A DNA stretch of 64,000 nucleotides from Hyphomicrobium sp. (GTDB taxonomy: Bacteria; Pseudomonadota; Alphaproteobacteria; Rhizobiales; Hyphomicrobiaceae): positions 1 to 64,000 of the forward strand of contig PERL01000004.1 of NCBI GenBank assembly GCA_002928735.1, given 5' to 3'. Made by a program: the position numbers and the translations under genes. Below, one piece after another: positions 52,912-62,640 of this stretch (position 1 is the first letter of the stretch; every line of letters begins with the position of its first letter). The notes under the pieces were generated by a model. It was not told the origin of the DNA and ran no database searches. It worked only from the letters and a program-made list of their open reading frames with translations.

Positions 52912-53604
52912 ATGACGGCCGGTTGGTTCATCACATTTGAAGGCGGCGAAGGCTCAGGCAAGTCCACCCAGGCCAAACGCCTCGCCGACCGTCTGACCGC
53001 CGCCGGCCATGACGTCACCGTCACCAGGGAACCTGGCGGCTCGCCGTTCGCCGAGCGCTTGCGCGCCATCATCCTGGATCCGAATCTGGAGAAGCATTCG
53101 CCGCTGGCCGAAGCGTTGCTCTTTGCCTCCGCCCGCGCCGATCATCTCGAACAGGTGATCCGCCCCGCGCTCGCCGCCGGCCACGTGGTCATCTGCGATC
53201 GCTTTTCCGATTCAACCCGCGTCTATCAGGGTTACGCCGGCCGCGTCGAACCCCGCCTCCTCGAAGCCCTCGAACTCATCATCGTGCAACAAACCAAACC
53301 TGACCTCACCATCGTCGTCGATATCCCCGCCGAAATCGGCCTCGCCCGGGCCGCACTGCGTCTCAACGCGCCCGCCGCCCAGGCTCCCAGCGAGAGAACC
53401 GCCAAACAGCCCCGCAGCCTGCTCGCCGACCGCTTCGAATCCCGCGGCCTCGACTTTCATAAAAAGCTCCGCGAAGGCTTCCTCGAAATCGCCCGCCTCG
53501 AACCCCAGCGCTGCGTCATCGTCGATGGCCAGAGATCGCCCGACGATGTCGCGCGCGAAGTCTGGGCCGCCGTCGAAAGCCGCCTGTTCACCGAGGCGCG
53601 CTAA
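52912..53604 (+). CDS. tmk: Thymidylate kinase
   Basis: Phosphorylates dTMP to dTDP. The 230-residue protein has the P-loop FEGGEGSGKSTQAKRL near the N-terminus, the DRF-S segment VICDRFSDSTRVYQGY and a lid region around residues 150-170. A stretch rich in Ala/Pro/Ser (APAAQAPSERTAKQ) in the lid region makes it slightly longer than E. coli Tmk. Its stop lies three bases before holB. Confidence 0.95.
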   Translation: MTAGWFITFEGGEGSGKSTQAKRLADRLTAAGHDVTVTREPGGSPFAERLRAIILDPNLEKHSPLAEALLFASARADHLEQVIRPALAAGHVVICDRFSDSTRVYQGYAGRVEPRLLEALELIIVQQTKPDLTIVVDIPAEIGLARAALRLNAPAAQAPSERTAKQPRSLLADRFESRGLDFHKKLREGFLEIARLEPQRCVIVDGQRSPDDVAREVWAAVESRLFTEAR

Positions 53605-53607
53605 GCC

Positions 53608-54756
53608 ATGGCCCGCGCCACCGCCCTTGCAGCCGAAACGGAACTGTTGCCCGAACCCGACAAGCTCGATGGCTTTCCCTCGCCGCGCCATACCGAACGG
53701 CTCTATGGCCAAACGGTCGCCGAACAGGGCTTCCTCGATGCCTTCAACTCCGGCCGTCTGCACCACGCCTGGATCGTCACCGGTCCGCCGGGCATCGGCA
53801 AAGCGACGCTCGCCTATCGCATCGCGCGTTTCCTGTTCGCAGGCGACAGCGAGCGCGACATGTTCGGTGGTTCGCTCGATATCGATCCCGCCACCACCGC
53901 CGCCCGCCTTGTTGCCAACCTCGCCCACCCCGAATTGCTGGTCCTGCGCCGCCCATACGACTTCAAAACCAAAAAGTTGAAATCGGAAATCACCGTCGAC
54001 GAGGTCCGGCGCCTGAAGGGCTTCCTCGGCATGGGGGCAGGCGAGGACTGGCGCGTCGTTATCGTCGATCCCGTTGACGAACTGAACGCCAACGCGGCCA
54101 ACGCGCTTCTCAAATCTCTCGAAGAGCCGCCCAAGCGCACCGTCTTTCTGCTGATCTCGTCCGCACCCGACCGCCTGTTGCCGACCATCCGCTCCCGCTG
54201 CCGCACGCTCGCTTGCACGCCGCTGTCCGATGACGCGTTGCGCAAGGCCGTGGCCCAGGCGCTCAACGCGGCCGACGACGCCGGCGCCGAAGCGGCTCTC
54301 CCAGCGGGAGAAGAATGGCAAACGTTGGCACGCCTGTCCGAAGGCAGCGTCCGCCGCTTCCTCCTGTTGCACACCGCCAAGGGTCTCGACCTTCACCGCA
54401 AGATTGCGGGCGCCGTCGCGCTGTTGCCTCGGATCGACTGGCTGCCCATCCATACGCTCGGCGACGAACTGGCATCCAACGCCGCCGAAGCCAAATACGA
54501 GCTCTTCTTCGAATTGCTGTTAGGGCTCCTCGCCCGTCTCATCCGCGCCGCCGCCACCGGGGAAGGGGATCCCGCCGAGGTCAAGCTGGCCACCCGCCTG
54601 ATGCCGGAGGACCAGCTTGCGGCATGGGCCCAACTGTGGGAAACCACGGTCGCCGAAAAGGCCAGCACTGAGATCTACAACCTGGATCGCAAATCGCTGA
54701 TCCTGTTGACCTTCCAACGGCTCGTGCAGACCTCCCGCGGCGCGGCTCCGGCCTGA
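53608..54756 (+). CDS. holB: DNA polymerase III subunit delta'
   Basis: Clamp-loader subunit. The 382-residue protein has an AAA+ fold with the nucleotide-loop remnant VTGPPGIGKATLAYRI, the sensor/arginine region DELNANAANALLKSLEEPP, and SAPDRLLPTIRSRCRTL. A lid and C-terminal helical domain complete it. tmk-holB-metG-tatD is a conserved order in alphaproteobacteria. Confidence 0.94.
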   Translation: MARATALAAETELLPEPDKLDGFPSPRHTERLYGQTVAEQGFLDAFNSGRLHHAWIVTGPPGIGKATLAYRIARFLFAGDSERDMFGGSLDIDPATTAARLVANLAHPELLVLRRPYDFKTKKLKSEITVDEVRRLKGFLGMGAGEDWRVVIVDPVDELNANAANALLKSLEEPPKRTVFLLISSAPDRLLPTIRSRCRTLACTPLSDDALRKAVAQALNAADDAGAEAALPAGEEWQTLARLSEGSVRRFLLLHTAKGLDLHRKIAGAVALLPRIDWLPIHTLGDELASNAAEAKYELFFELLLGLLARLIRAAATGEGDPAEVKLATRLMPEDQLAAWAQLWETTVAEKASTEIYNLDRKSLILLTFQRLVQTSRGAAPA

Positions 54757-54843
54757 CGCGCTATTCCGTAGTCTAGACAGCCCTGAGAGGGGCGGGCTCG
54801 TGCGGCTCTGGTTCGGATCGGAGCGCCTAGCTGAGGTGAGACC

Positions 54844-56502
54844 ATGAGCACACGCTTCTACATCACGACGGCGATCTCCTACCCCAACGGCGTGCCGCAT
54901 ATCGGCCACGCCTATGAGGCCATCGCAACCGACGCGATCGCCCGCTTCGAGCGCCTCGACGGCAAGGATGTCTTCTTCCTAACCGGCACCGACGAGCACG
55001 GCTTGAAGATGAAGCAGACCGCCACCAAGGACGGCGTCACCCCGCGTGAACTGGCCGACCGCAATTCGGCCCGCTTCCGCGAAATGGCCGGCATGCTCAA
55101 TCTCTCCAACGATGATTTTATCCGCACCACCGAACCGCGCCACTATGAGAGCTGCCAGGAACTCTGGCGCCGCATGGAGGCCGCCGGCGACATCTATCTC
55201 AAAAAATACGGTGGCTGGTACTCGGTTCGCGACGAGACCTATTACAAAGAAGCCGAAACCGAAGTCCGCGACGACGGCCAGCGCTACGCCACGCCCACCG
55301 GCACTGAAGTGACGTGGCAGGAGGAGGAGACGTTTTTCTTCCGCCTCTCAAAGTATCAGGAGCCGCTGCTCGCGCACATCGAGGCCAACCCCGATTTCAT
55401 TCTGCCCGCCGAGCGCCGCAACGAGGTCGTGAGTTTCATTCGCTCTGGCCTTGAAGATCTGTCCATCTCGCGCACCACACTCGACTGGGGCATCCCCGTC
55501 CCCGGCCATCCCGGCCACGTCATGTATGTCTGGGTCGATGCGCTCAACAACTACTGCACTGCGACCGGCATCTTCGGCGGCGGCGAGCAGCGGCAAGAGT
55601 TCTGGCCCTGCAACGTCCACGTCATCGGTAAGGATATCGTCCGCTTCCACGCCATTTACTGGCCGGCCTTTCTGATGAGTGCCGGCGTCGCCTTGCCCGG
55701 CCGCGTCTTCGGCCACGGCTTCTTGTTCAACAAGGGCGAGAAGATGTCGAAGTCGGTCGGCAACGTCGTCGATCCCTTCGCGCTCGTGGAGCACTACGGC
55801 CTCGATCAGGTCCGCTACTACTTCCTGCGCGAAGTCGTCTTCGGCTCCGACGGCAGCTATTCGCCCGAAACGATTGCCGCCCGCATCAATGCCGACCTCG
55901 CCAATGGCTTGGGCAACCTTGCCCAGCGCTGCCTCTCCATGATCTGGAAGGGTTTTGGCGGCGTCGTCCCCACACCTGTCGATCTGACAGACGCCGATAG
56001 GGCCCTCCTCGCGAAAGCCGACGGCCTCTATGCCATCGCCCGCGAAGCCATGGACAAGCAAGCCATCAAAACCTGGCTCGATGCCGTCTGGGATGTCGTC
56101 GGCGAAGGCGACCGCTACTTCGCCAGCGAAAAGCCCTTCGATAAAGCGCTGACCGAAGAGCGCAAGGGCACGATCCTCTACGTCACCGCCGAAGTCGTCC
56201 GCCAACTCGCTATCCTCGTACAGCCGGTGATGCCAGCGTCCGCCGACAAACTCCTCGGCCTACTCGCTCTCACCGATCCCGCCCAGCGCATCTTCGCAGC
56301 GCTGGGCCCCGCAGGCCGCCTCAAGCCTGGGACGCAACTGCCCGAACCCCAGGGCGTCTTCCCGCGTTACGTCGATCCATCAGCCGCCGACGCCAAGAAG
56401 AGCGGCTCCATGTCGGCTGAAGAGCAGGAAGCCGCCAAGGCCGCTAAAAAGGCAAAGAAGGAAGCTAACCGGCAGAAGTCCAAATCCGAGGACGCCACTT
56501 AA
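54844..56502 (+). CDS. metG: Methionyl-tRNA synthetase
   Basis: Charges tRNA-Met. The 552-residue enzyme has the HIGH motif in [17 protein letters not shown] and KMSKS in [11 protein letters not shown]. The connective domain carries no CxxC pairs ([13 protein letters not shown]), so it is the zinc-free single-knuckle type. An anticodon-binding helical domain follows. The C-terminus is a Lys/Ala-rich tail (about 515-552; [17 protein letters not shown]) rather than the dimerising EMAP-like domain. tatD begins one base after its stop. Confidence 0.96.
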   Translation: MSTRFYITTAISYPNGVPHIGHAYEAIATDAIARFERLDGKDVFFLTGTDEHGLKMKQTATKDGVTPRELADRNSARFREMAGMLNLSNDDFIRTTEPRHYESCQELWRRMEAAGDIYLKKYGGWYSVRDETYYKEAETEVRDDGQRYATPTGTEVTWQEEETFFFRLSKYQEPLLAHIEANPDFILPAERRNEVVSFIRSGLEDLSISRTTLDWGIPVPGHPGHVMYVWVDALNNYCTATGIFGGGEQRQEFWPCNVHVIGKDIVRFHAIYWPAFLMSAGVALPGRVFGHGFLFNKGEKMSKSVGNVVDPFALVEHYGLDQVRYYFLREVVFGSDGSYSPETIAARINADLANGLGNLAQRCLSMIWKGFGGVVPTPVDLTDADRALLAKADGLYAIAREAMDKQAIKTWLDAVWDVVGEGDRYFASEKPFDKALTEERKGTILYVTAEVVRQLAILVQPVMPASADKLLGLLALTDPAQRIFAALGPAGRLKPGTQLPEPQGVFPRYVDPSAADAKKSGSMSAEEQEAAKAAKKAKKEANRQKSKSEDAT

Positions 56503-56503
56503 G

Positions 56504-57298
56504 ATGCTCCTCGTCGATCACCACTGCCACATCGACCGCCCCGAATTCGCCCGCGACCTCGACGGCGTCGTCGCCCGCGCGCATTCGGCCGGCGTCGGCC
56601 TGATGGTCAACATCTCCACCCGCGTCGCCAAGTTCCCCCACCTGATCTCGGTCGTCGATCGCTACGACACGGTGTACGGCACGGTCGGCACGCACCCCCA
56701 CTATGCCCACGAAGAATTAGACGTCACCGCCGTTGATCTCGCCCGCTACGCCGAGCACCCCAAGATCGTCGGCATTGGCGAAGCCGGCCTCGATTATTTT
56801 TACAAGCACTCCACACCCGAAGCCCAGGCGCAGGGCTTCCGCACCCACATTGCAGCCGCACGCATGACCGGCCTGCCGCTCGAAATCCACACCCGCGACG
56901 CCGACGCGGATACGATTGCCATCCTGGAGGACGAGTACGCCAAAGGCCCATTCCCCGCCGTGCTACATTGTTTCACCGGTGGCCGCGACCTCGCCATGCG
57001 CGCTGTCGAACTAGGGCTCTACGTGTCCTTCTCCGGCGTCGTCAGCTTCAAGAAAAATGAGGAGCTGCGCGCCATCGCCAACGCCGTTCCCTTGGATCGC
57101 GTCCTCGTCGAAACCGACGCGCCCTACCTCGCGCCCGAACCCTACCGCGGCAAGCAGAACGAACCCGCCTACGTCGTCCACACCGCCCGCGCACTCGCCG
57201 CCGCACGCGGCCTGGCCCTCGAAGACTTCGCTGCGGCCACGACCGACAACTTCTTCCGCCTCTATCAGAAGGTTCCCCGTCCCGGAGCCGCAGCATGA
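56504..57298 (+). CDS. TatD family deoxyribonuclease
   Basis: A 264-residue metal-dependent hydrolase with the TIM-barrel metal motifs DHHCHIDRPEF, VGTHPHYAHEE, GIGEAGLDYFY, LEIHTRDAD, LHCFTGGRDLA and LVETDAPYLAPEPYRGK. These are complete. It is probably a 3'-5' DNase or RNase in DNA repair or turnover. It begins one base after metG and overlaps the next gene by four bases (ATGA), indicating a tightly coupled operon. Confidence 0.94.
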   Translation: MLLVDHHCHIDRPEFARDLDGVVARAHSAGVGLMVNISTRVAKFPHLISVVDRYDTVYGTVGTHPHYAHEELDVTAVDLARYAEHPKIVGIGEAGLDYFYKHSTPEAQAQGFRTHIAAARMTGLPLEIHTRDADADTIAILEDEYAKGPFPAVLHCFTGGRDLAMRAVELGLYVSFSGVVSFKKNEELRAIANAVPLDRVLVETDAPYLAPEPYRGKQNEPAYVVHTARALAAARGLALEDFAAATTDNFFRLYQKVPRPGAAA

Positions 57299-58095
57299 CA
57301 ATCCGCCTGACGATTCTGGGCTGCGGCTCGTCTGGCGGCGTGCCCCGCCTCGGCCCTATCTGGGGCGCCTGCGATCCTGCCAATCCAAAAAACCGCCGCC
57401 GCCGCTGCGCGGTGCTCGCCGAAAAAATCGTCCCCGGCGGCTTCACCAATGTCCTCGTCGACACCCCCGCGGACCTGCGCGAACAGCTTCTCGACGCCCG
57501 CGTCACCCATCTCGATGGCGTCCTCTACACGCACGATCACGCCGACCACACGCATGGCATCGACGACCTGCGCATGGTCGCCTATGCGATGAAATCAAAG
57601 GTGACCTGCTACTTCGATGCCCCGACGCGCGATAGCATCGTCGGCCGTTTCAACTACTGCTTCGAGCAGCAGCCGGGCTCGGGCTATCACCCGATCCTGA
57701 AGCCCGCCGGCATTCCTGCCGATGGCAAAATCCGGATCCCGGGCGTCAACTCCGCCTTTGACATCCAAGCCGTTCCGCAAATCCACGGCGACATCGCCTC
57801 GCTCGGCTTCCGTTTCGGCTCCATCGCCTATTCGCCCGACATCTCCGACCTGCCGGAAACATCGATCCCGCTCCTGGAAGGCCTCGATGTCTGGATCGTC
57901 GATGCGCTGCGCTACACCCGGCACGAGAGCCACTTCAGCGTCTCCGACGCGCTCGCCTGGATCGAACGCCTGAAACCCAAGCGCGCCATCCTCACCCACA
58001 TGACGAGCGACCTCGATTACGCCAAACTCGCAGCCGAACTCCCACCCAACGTTGAGCCCGCCTACGATGGCATGGTCATCGAGGTGAAAGGATAA
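57295..58095 (+). CDS. MBL-fold metallo-hydrolase, PhnP-like
   Basis: A 266-residue metallo-beta-lactamase-fold protein. The metal motif is YTHDHADHTHGIDDLR (HxHxDH), followed by FGSIAYSPDISDLPE and ILTHMTSDLDY. The N-terminal LGCGSSGGVPRLGP and RRRCA segments are those of PhnP-like phosphodiesterases (cyclic phosphate type). No phn genes are adjacent, so a role in phosphonate use is not implied. The ATG overlaps the tatD stop. Confidence 0.92.
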   Translation: MTIRLTILGCGSSGGVPRLGPIWGACDPANPKNRRRRCAVLAEKIVPGGFTNVLVDTPADLREQLLDARVTHLDGVLYTHDHADHTHGIDDLRMVAYAMKSKVTCYFDAPTRDSIVGRFNYCFEQQPGSGYHPILKPAGIPADGKIRIPGVNSAFDIQAVPQIHGDIASLGFRFGSIAYSPDISDLPETSIPLLEGLDVWIVDALRYTRHESHFSVSDALAWIERLKPKRAILTHMTSDLDYAKLAAELPPNVEPAYDGMVIEVKG

Positions 58096-58101
58096 CCCGC
58101 G

Positions 58102-58857
58102 CTACGTCGCTGCCGCCGCCGTCGCCTGCGCTGCGATCCACTCGCGGTAGCGCACGATCTCCCCGTGCACGGTGCTCTCGGGCCGCGCCAGCTCCATAAA
58201 CAGCGGCGCCACATCCTCCGGTGCCGGCAGCGTCATTGGGTCCTCGCCCGGAAACGCCTTCGCCCGCATCGCGGTCCGCGTGGCACCAGGATTGACTATC
58301 GAAACGCGCACGGGCGAATTCTCGCACTCGGCCGCGTACATCTTCCCCATGCACTCAACGCCGGCTTTCGAGACAGCGTACGGTCCCCAATAGGCATAAC
58401 GCCCCTCGGCTGCCCCAGACGACACGAGGATCACCCGCCCCGCATCCGAGAGCTTCAAAAGCGGATCGAGTGTCCGGATGAGCCGCCAGTTCGCCGTGAG
58501 GTTCACATCAATCACGTGCTGCCAAGCGTCCGCCGTGACATGCGGCAGTGGCGACAACGGCCCCAGCATAGCGGCGTTGCCGACGAAGATGTCGAGCTTG
58601 CCCCAGCGCTCGTAAATCGTCGGGCCCAATCCGTCGATCTTGTCGCCCTTGCGCAAATCGAGCGTCAGCAGCGTCGCAGGCTCGCCGACCTTCTGGATCT
58701 CGTCGTCGAGTTCCTCCAGCGCCCCTTGCGTGCGCCCGACGGCAATCACATGCGCACCGGCCTTCGCATACGAAATCGCAATCGCCCGGCCGAGGCCGCG
58801 CGTCGCGCCGGTGACGAGGGCAAGGCGCCCTTTAAGAGGAGGCTGAGCAGCAGTCAC
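58102..58857 (-). CDS. SDR family oxidoreductase
   Basis: A 251-residue short-chain dehydrogenase. The cofactor motif is VTGATRGLGRAIA, with NAAMLG, catalytic Ser-Tyr-Lys in VSSGAAEGRYAYWGPYAVSKA, and INPG-like SIVNPGATRT. The family uses NAD(P)H on alcohols or ketones; the substrate is unknown. It lies downstream of purF on the same strand, 58 bases away. Confidence 0.92.
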   Translation of the reverse strand: MTAAQPPLKGRLALVTGATRGLGRAIAISYAKAGAHVIAVGRTQGALEELDDEIQKVGEPATLLTLDLRKGDKIDGLGPTIYERWGKLDIFVGNAAMLGPLSPLPHVTADAWQHVIDVNLTANWRLIRTLDPLLKLSDAGRVILVSSGAAEGRYAYWGPYAVSKAGVECMGKMYAAECENSPVRVSIVNPGATRTAMRAKAFPGEDPMTLPAPEDVAPLFMELARPESTVHGEIVRYREWIAAQATAAAAT

Positions 58858-58915
58858 GGGGGAGGGTGCCTCACGTTAGGCCGGCGGCAACCCCGCAACG
58901 GCATTGCGGATGGTT

Positions 58916-60403
58916 TTAGACGACCTCGGCGAGGAGTGACAACTGCCGGAAACCGGTCCCGTTCTGATCAACGAGTTCAGTCGGATACTCGCCAGTGAAG
59001 CAATGATCGGTGAATTGCGGCGCGCGCGCATCGCGCTGATCGAACCCGACCGACCGATAGATGCCATCCACCGACAGGAACGCAAGACTATCCGCACCCA
59101 TGAACTGGCGCATGCCTTCAACGTCCATGTTCGCCGCCAGCAGATCCTTCTTCCGCGGCGTATCGATGCCGTAGTAGTCGGGGTGCGTAATAGGCGGCGA
59201 GGAAATGCGCATGTGCACTTCTTTCGCTCCCGCTTCATACATCAACTGCACGATCTTCTTCGACGTCGTCCCGCGCACCACACTGTCGTCGATGAGAACG
59301 ATGCGCTTACCGCGAATGACACCAGCATTGGCCGAGTGTTTGAGCTTCACGCCGAGCGCCCGAATACGCTGTTCGGGCTCGATGAAGGTGCGCCCCACAT
59401 AGTGGTTGCGGATAATGCCGAGCTCGAAAGGAATGCCCGATTGCTGCGAGAACCCGATCGCCGCCGGCACGCCCGAATCCGGGATCGGCACGATGACGTC
59501 CGCGCCGGGTGTTGACTCGATGGCGAGCTGCACGCCCATCTGCTTGCGGATGTCATAGACGGAACGCCCGCCGATAAGGCTGTCGGGCCGCGAGAAGTAG
59601 ATGTATTCGAAAATGCACGGCCGTGCCGGACGCCGCGGGAAGGGACGATGGCTCTCGATTCCATCCTTGGTGACGACGATCACTTCGCCGTTCTCCACTT
59701 CGCGCACGAACTCCGCGCCGACCATGTCCAAAGCGCACGTCTCGGAGGCAAAGATCGTCGCCCCGTCGAGACGGCCCAGCACCAGCGGCCGGATGCCAAT
59801 CGGATCGCGCGCCGCGATCATCATGTCATTGGTCAGCGCCACCAGCGCATAAGCGCCCTCGATCTGCCGGATCGCCTCGATGAAGCGATCGACCATACGC
59901 CGCTTCTTGGAGCGCGACAGCAGATGCAGGATGACTTCCGTGTCCGACGTGGAGGGGAAGATCGCGCCTGACGAAATCAGCTCGCGGCGGAGCGTCAGAG
60001 CATTGGTGAGGTTGCCGTTATGCCCAACTGCAAATCCGCCGGTGTCGATATCGGCATAAAGCGGCTGCACGTTCTTAAGCGCGGGCTCGCCGGTGGTCGA
60101 ATAGCGGTTATGCCCGACGGCCATGTGGCCCTTGAGCCGCCCGATCACACCCGCATCGTTGAAATTGTCGCCGACCAGACCGAGCCGCCGCTCCGAATGG
60201 AACTGCTGCCCGTCGTAGGCGACGATGCCCGCCGCCTCTTGACCGCGATGCTGGAGCGCATGCAAGCCCAGCGCCGTCAGCGCCGCCGCATCCGCATGCC
60301 CGAATACGCCGAAGACGCCGCACTCCTCCCGGAGCCGGTCATCGCCGAATTTGGAGTACCCGAAGTCGCCAAGCGTCGTACCGGCATCGTCTTGAAGCGC
60401 CAT
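58916..60403 (-). CDS. purF: Amidophosphoribosyltransferase
   Basis: First committed step of purine synthesis: PRPP + glutamine to phosphoribosylamine. The start at ATG 60403 (MALQDDAG) gives 495 residues with a 27-residue leader that is presumably removed to expose Cys28 of ECGVFGVFGH. The Ntn glutaminase domain is followed by the PRTase domain with IVLIDDSVVRGTTSKKIV. The [4Fe-4S] ligand positions of the Bacillus enzyme are not kept: HPC reads HPD, and the late CxxC reads QFTDHC. It is therefore an Fe-S-free type. Confidence 0.96.
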   Translation of the reverse strand: MALQDDAGTTLGDFGYSKFGDDRLREECGVFGVFGHADAAALTALGLHALQHRGQEAAGIVAYDGQQFHSERRLGLVGDNFNDAGVIGRLKGHMAVGHNRYSTTGEPALKNVQPLYADIDTGGFAVGHNGNLTNALTLRRELISSGAIFPSTSDTEVILHLLSRSKKRRMVDRFIEAIRQIEGAYALVALTNDMMIAARDPIGIRPLVLGRLDGATIFASETCALDMVGAEFVREVENGEVIVVTKDGIESHRPFPRRPARPCIFEYIYFSRPDSLIGGRSVYDIRKQMGVQLAIESTPGADVIVPIPDSGVPAAIGFSQQSGIPFELGIIRNHYVGRTFIEPEQRIRALGVKLKHSANAGVIRGKRIVLIDDSVVRGTTSKKIVQLMYEAGAKEVHMRISSPPITHPDYYGIDTPRKKDLLAANMDVEGMRQFMGADSLAFLSVDGIYRSVGFDQRDARAPQFTDHCFTGEYPTELVDQNGTGFRQLSLLAEVV

Positions 60404-60585
60404 GGGTTGCCTCCCGCTCAAGCATCCGTTGCGCGAAACCGGCGAGGTGAGGGCGCCGGTGCTGTCCGGCCCGTCTTTAGCACTACTTTCCCGTCCCGCG
60501 CCATGGCCCGACGCCGCACTGTCACAATTGCGGCACCGCAAAACAGTTATCCCGGCATTAACGCAGGGGAGTACTGAGCCCGGGG

Positions 60586-60601
60586 GCCCGGTTAACCGGG
60601 C
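60586..60601. repeat. Perfect 16-base palindrome at the cvpA stop
   Basis: GCCCGGTTAACCGGGC spans the cvpA stop codon. It can fold as a CCCGG/CCGGG hairpin with a TTAA loop, but has no T tract. The purpose is unclear; it may be a weak terminator or an operator upstream of purF. Confidence 0.4.
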
Positions 60602-61155
60602 GGCGGTTCGGCAGGGCTTGGGGGCGCTGGCTGGGGATTGGTCAGGCTCGACGGCATATGGGTCTCAAGAATGGACCTGATCGAATCGCCCGTGGACTTG
60701 ATGTAGGGCAGCGACGCCGAATCCCGGACCCACGGCTGCTGATTGGCCGGGTCCGGAATAAACGACTCGTAGAACATGTAGGGGATCACGACGAGGATGA
60801 AGCCCCGCACCACCCCGAACAGGAAACCTAAAACGCGGTCGATCATCCCGACCGAGCTATCCAGAATGATATCTGAGATGCGCGACGTGACCAGATGCAC
60901 GATGATGAGCACGATCAGGAAGATCACTGCACCGATGGCGATCTGAGCAATCGCCACCTGCGTGCCCATCTGTGCGGCCAAATCCTCAGCAAATTTCTTG
61001 TAATTCAGAACGAAATACAAAACGGCTAACGCCGCCACGGCCCACGACACAATCGACAGCAACTCCCGCGTCAGCCCGCGATACATGGCGAGCAGGCCTG
61101 AGATCAGCGCCACCGCGATCAGCGCGGCGTCGAGATAAGTCAGCGGTCCAATCAT
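60592..61155 (-). CDS. cvpA: CvpA family membrane protein
   Basis: A 187-residue protein with four transmembrane segments. The start at ATG 61155 (MIGPLTYLDAALIAV) is family-like. Conserved features are the short GLTRELLSIVSW after helix 1 and MIDRVLGFLFGVVRG before the last helix. A Pro-rich C-terminal tail follows. The role is in envelope homeostasis and colicin V production in E. coli. It lies just upstream of purF in many bacteria, as here. Confidence 0.93.
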   Translation of the reverse strand: MIGPLTYLDAALIAVALISGLLAMYRGLTRELLSIVSWAVAALAVLYFVLNYKKFAEDLAAQMGTQVAIAQIAIGAVIFLIVLIIVHLVTSRISDIILDSSVGMIDRVLGFLFGVVRGFILVVIPYMFYESFIPDPANQQPWVRDSASLPYIKSTGDSIRSILETHMPSSLTNPQPAPPSPAEPPPG

Positions 61156-61263
61156 GTCAGGCACTCCCCCAAAGACACTGGCCCCCAAGTCATGGGCTTG
61201 CACTGCTGTGCAAACGGCCCCAGCCAGGCCCACGCCGTGATACAGCGTGTGTAGTTTTGCCGC

Positions 61264-62640
61264 TCAGTCGCACGGGCGCAACGGGTCTGCAAGGTCTTTG
61301 AGATGCTGAAGCCGCGTCAGTGACATGTTAGACGCGTCTCCGCCCGTCTCCCCCCCGGCGGGGATCATAGCTTCGATGAACCCCAGCTTCTTGGCCTCTT
61401 TCAGGCGCAAGGCGGTATGCGCGCTCGTCCGGACCGCCCCCGACAGCGAAATCTCGCCGAACGACACCCGTTGCACAGGCAGGGCAATGCCCGAAAACGA
61501 CGATAGAAGGGCCGATGCCACAGCCAGATCGGCGGCCGGCTCCGTAATCTTCAAGCCTCCTGCCACATTCAGATAGACGTCATGCTGCGCCAGCGAAATC
61601 CCGCACCGCGCTTCCAGCACAGCAAGGATCATCGACAGCCGGTTACTGTCCCAACCCACGACCGCGCGCCGTGGCGTCCCGAGTTGAGAGGGCGCGACCA
61701 GCGCCTGAATTTCGACCAAGATCGGCCGCGTGCCCTCCATTCCGGCAAACACAGCCGCACCCGGGACTGACGATTCCCGGTCGCCGAGGAACAGCTCGGA
61801 CGGGTTCGCCACCTCGCGCAAGCCCTGCTGCACCATCTCGAACACGCCGATTTCGTCGGTCGCCCCGAACCGGTTTTTGGTCGCCCGCAGGATCCGGAAC
61901 GGATGCCCCCGGTCGCCCTCGAACGAGAGCACACAGTCGACCATGTGCTCGACGACCTTCGGACCCGCGATCTGCCCGTCCTTGGTTACGTGCCCCACGA
62001 GCAGCAGCGCGGCACCTTCAAGTTTCGCATACCGGATGAGGGATTGCGTCGCCGCGCGGACCTGGCTCACGGTGCCGGGCGCCGCATCGAGTTCATCCGA
62101 CCACAGCGTCTGAATGGAATCGACGACGACGAGATCCGGCTTGGCTCCCGCATCCAGCGTCGCCAGAATATTCGCCAGATTGGTCTCGGCGGCCAACGCA
62201 ACAGGTGCCGACGCCAATCCCAGCCGTTCTGCCCTGAGCCGCACCTGCGCCGTGGCTTCTTCACCTGAGAAATAGATCGCCCGCCGCCCCGCCCTCGCCA
62301 GCGATGCGGAGAGCTGCAACAGCAGTGTCGATTTGCCGATGCCAGGTTCGCCACCGATCAACAGCGCCGATCCCGGCACGATGCCCCCGCCCGTCACGCG
62401 ATCGAGTTCCGCCATGCCCGTCGTGAAGCGCGGCGCCTCATCCGCGCCGCCCGCCAACGTCCCGAGCTTGACCGCCTTGCCCTTCGACGCCCGCGTGATC
62501 CCAGACCCCGGTGGCGGCCCCGCGTCGGTCTCCTCAGCTAGCGTATTCCACTCGCCGCACCCCGGACATTTCCCTGCCCAGCGTGGCGAGGATGCCCCGC
62601 ACGCCTGACACACGTAGAGCGACTTTGACGCTTTCGCCAT
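61264..62640 (-). CDS. radA: DNA repair protein RadA
   Basis: Branch-migration helicase related to RecA. The 458-residue protein has a four-Cys zinc finger (CQACG, CPGCG at residues 11-29), the P-loop GEPGIGKSTLLLQLSA, the KNRFG motif in RATKNRFGATDEIG, and a C-terminal Lon-like domain. The ATG overlaps the alr stop as TAATG, showing coupled translation. Confidence 0.97.
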   Translation of the reverse strand: MAKASKSLYVCQACGASSPRWAGKCPGCGEWNTLAEETDAGPPPGSGITRASKGKAVKLGTLAGGADEAPRFTTGMAELDRVTGGGIVPGSALLIGGEPGIGKSTLLLQLSASLARAGRRAIYFSGEEATAQVRLRAERLGLASAPVALAAETNLANILATLDAGAKPDLVVVDSIQTLWSDELDAAPGTVSQVRAATQSLIRYAKLEGAALLLVGHVTKDGQIAGPKVVEHMVDCVLSFEGDRGHPFRILRATKNRFGATDEIGVFEMVQQGLREVANPSELFLGDRESSVPGAAVFAGMEGTRPILVEIQALVAPSQLGTPRRAVVGWDSNRLSMILAVLEARCGISLAQHDVYLNVAGGLKITEPAADLAVASALLSSFSGIALPVQRVSFGEISLSGAVRTSAHTALRLKEAKKLGFIEAMIPAGGETGGDASNMSLTRLQHLKDLADPLRPCD

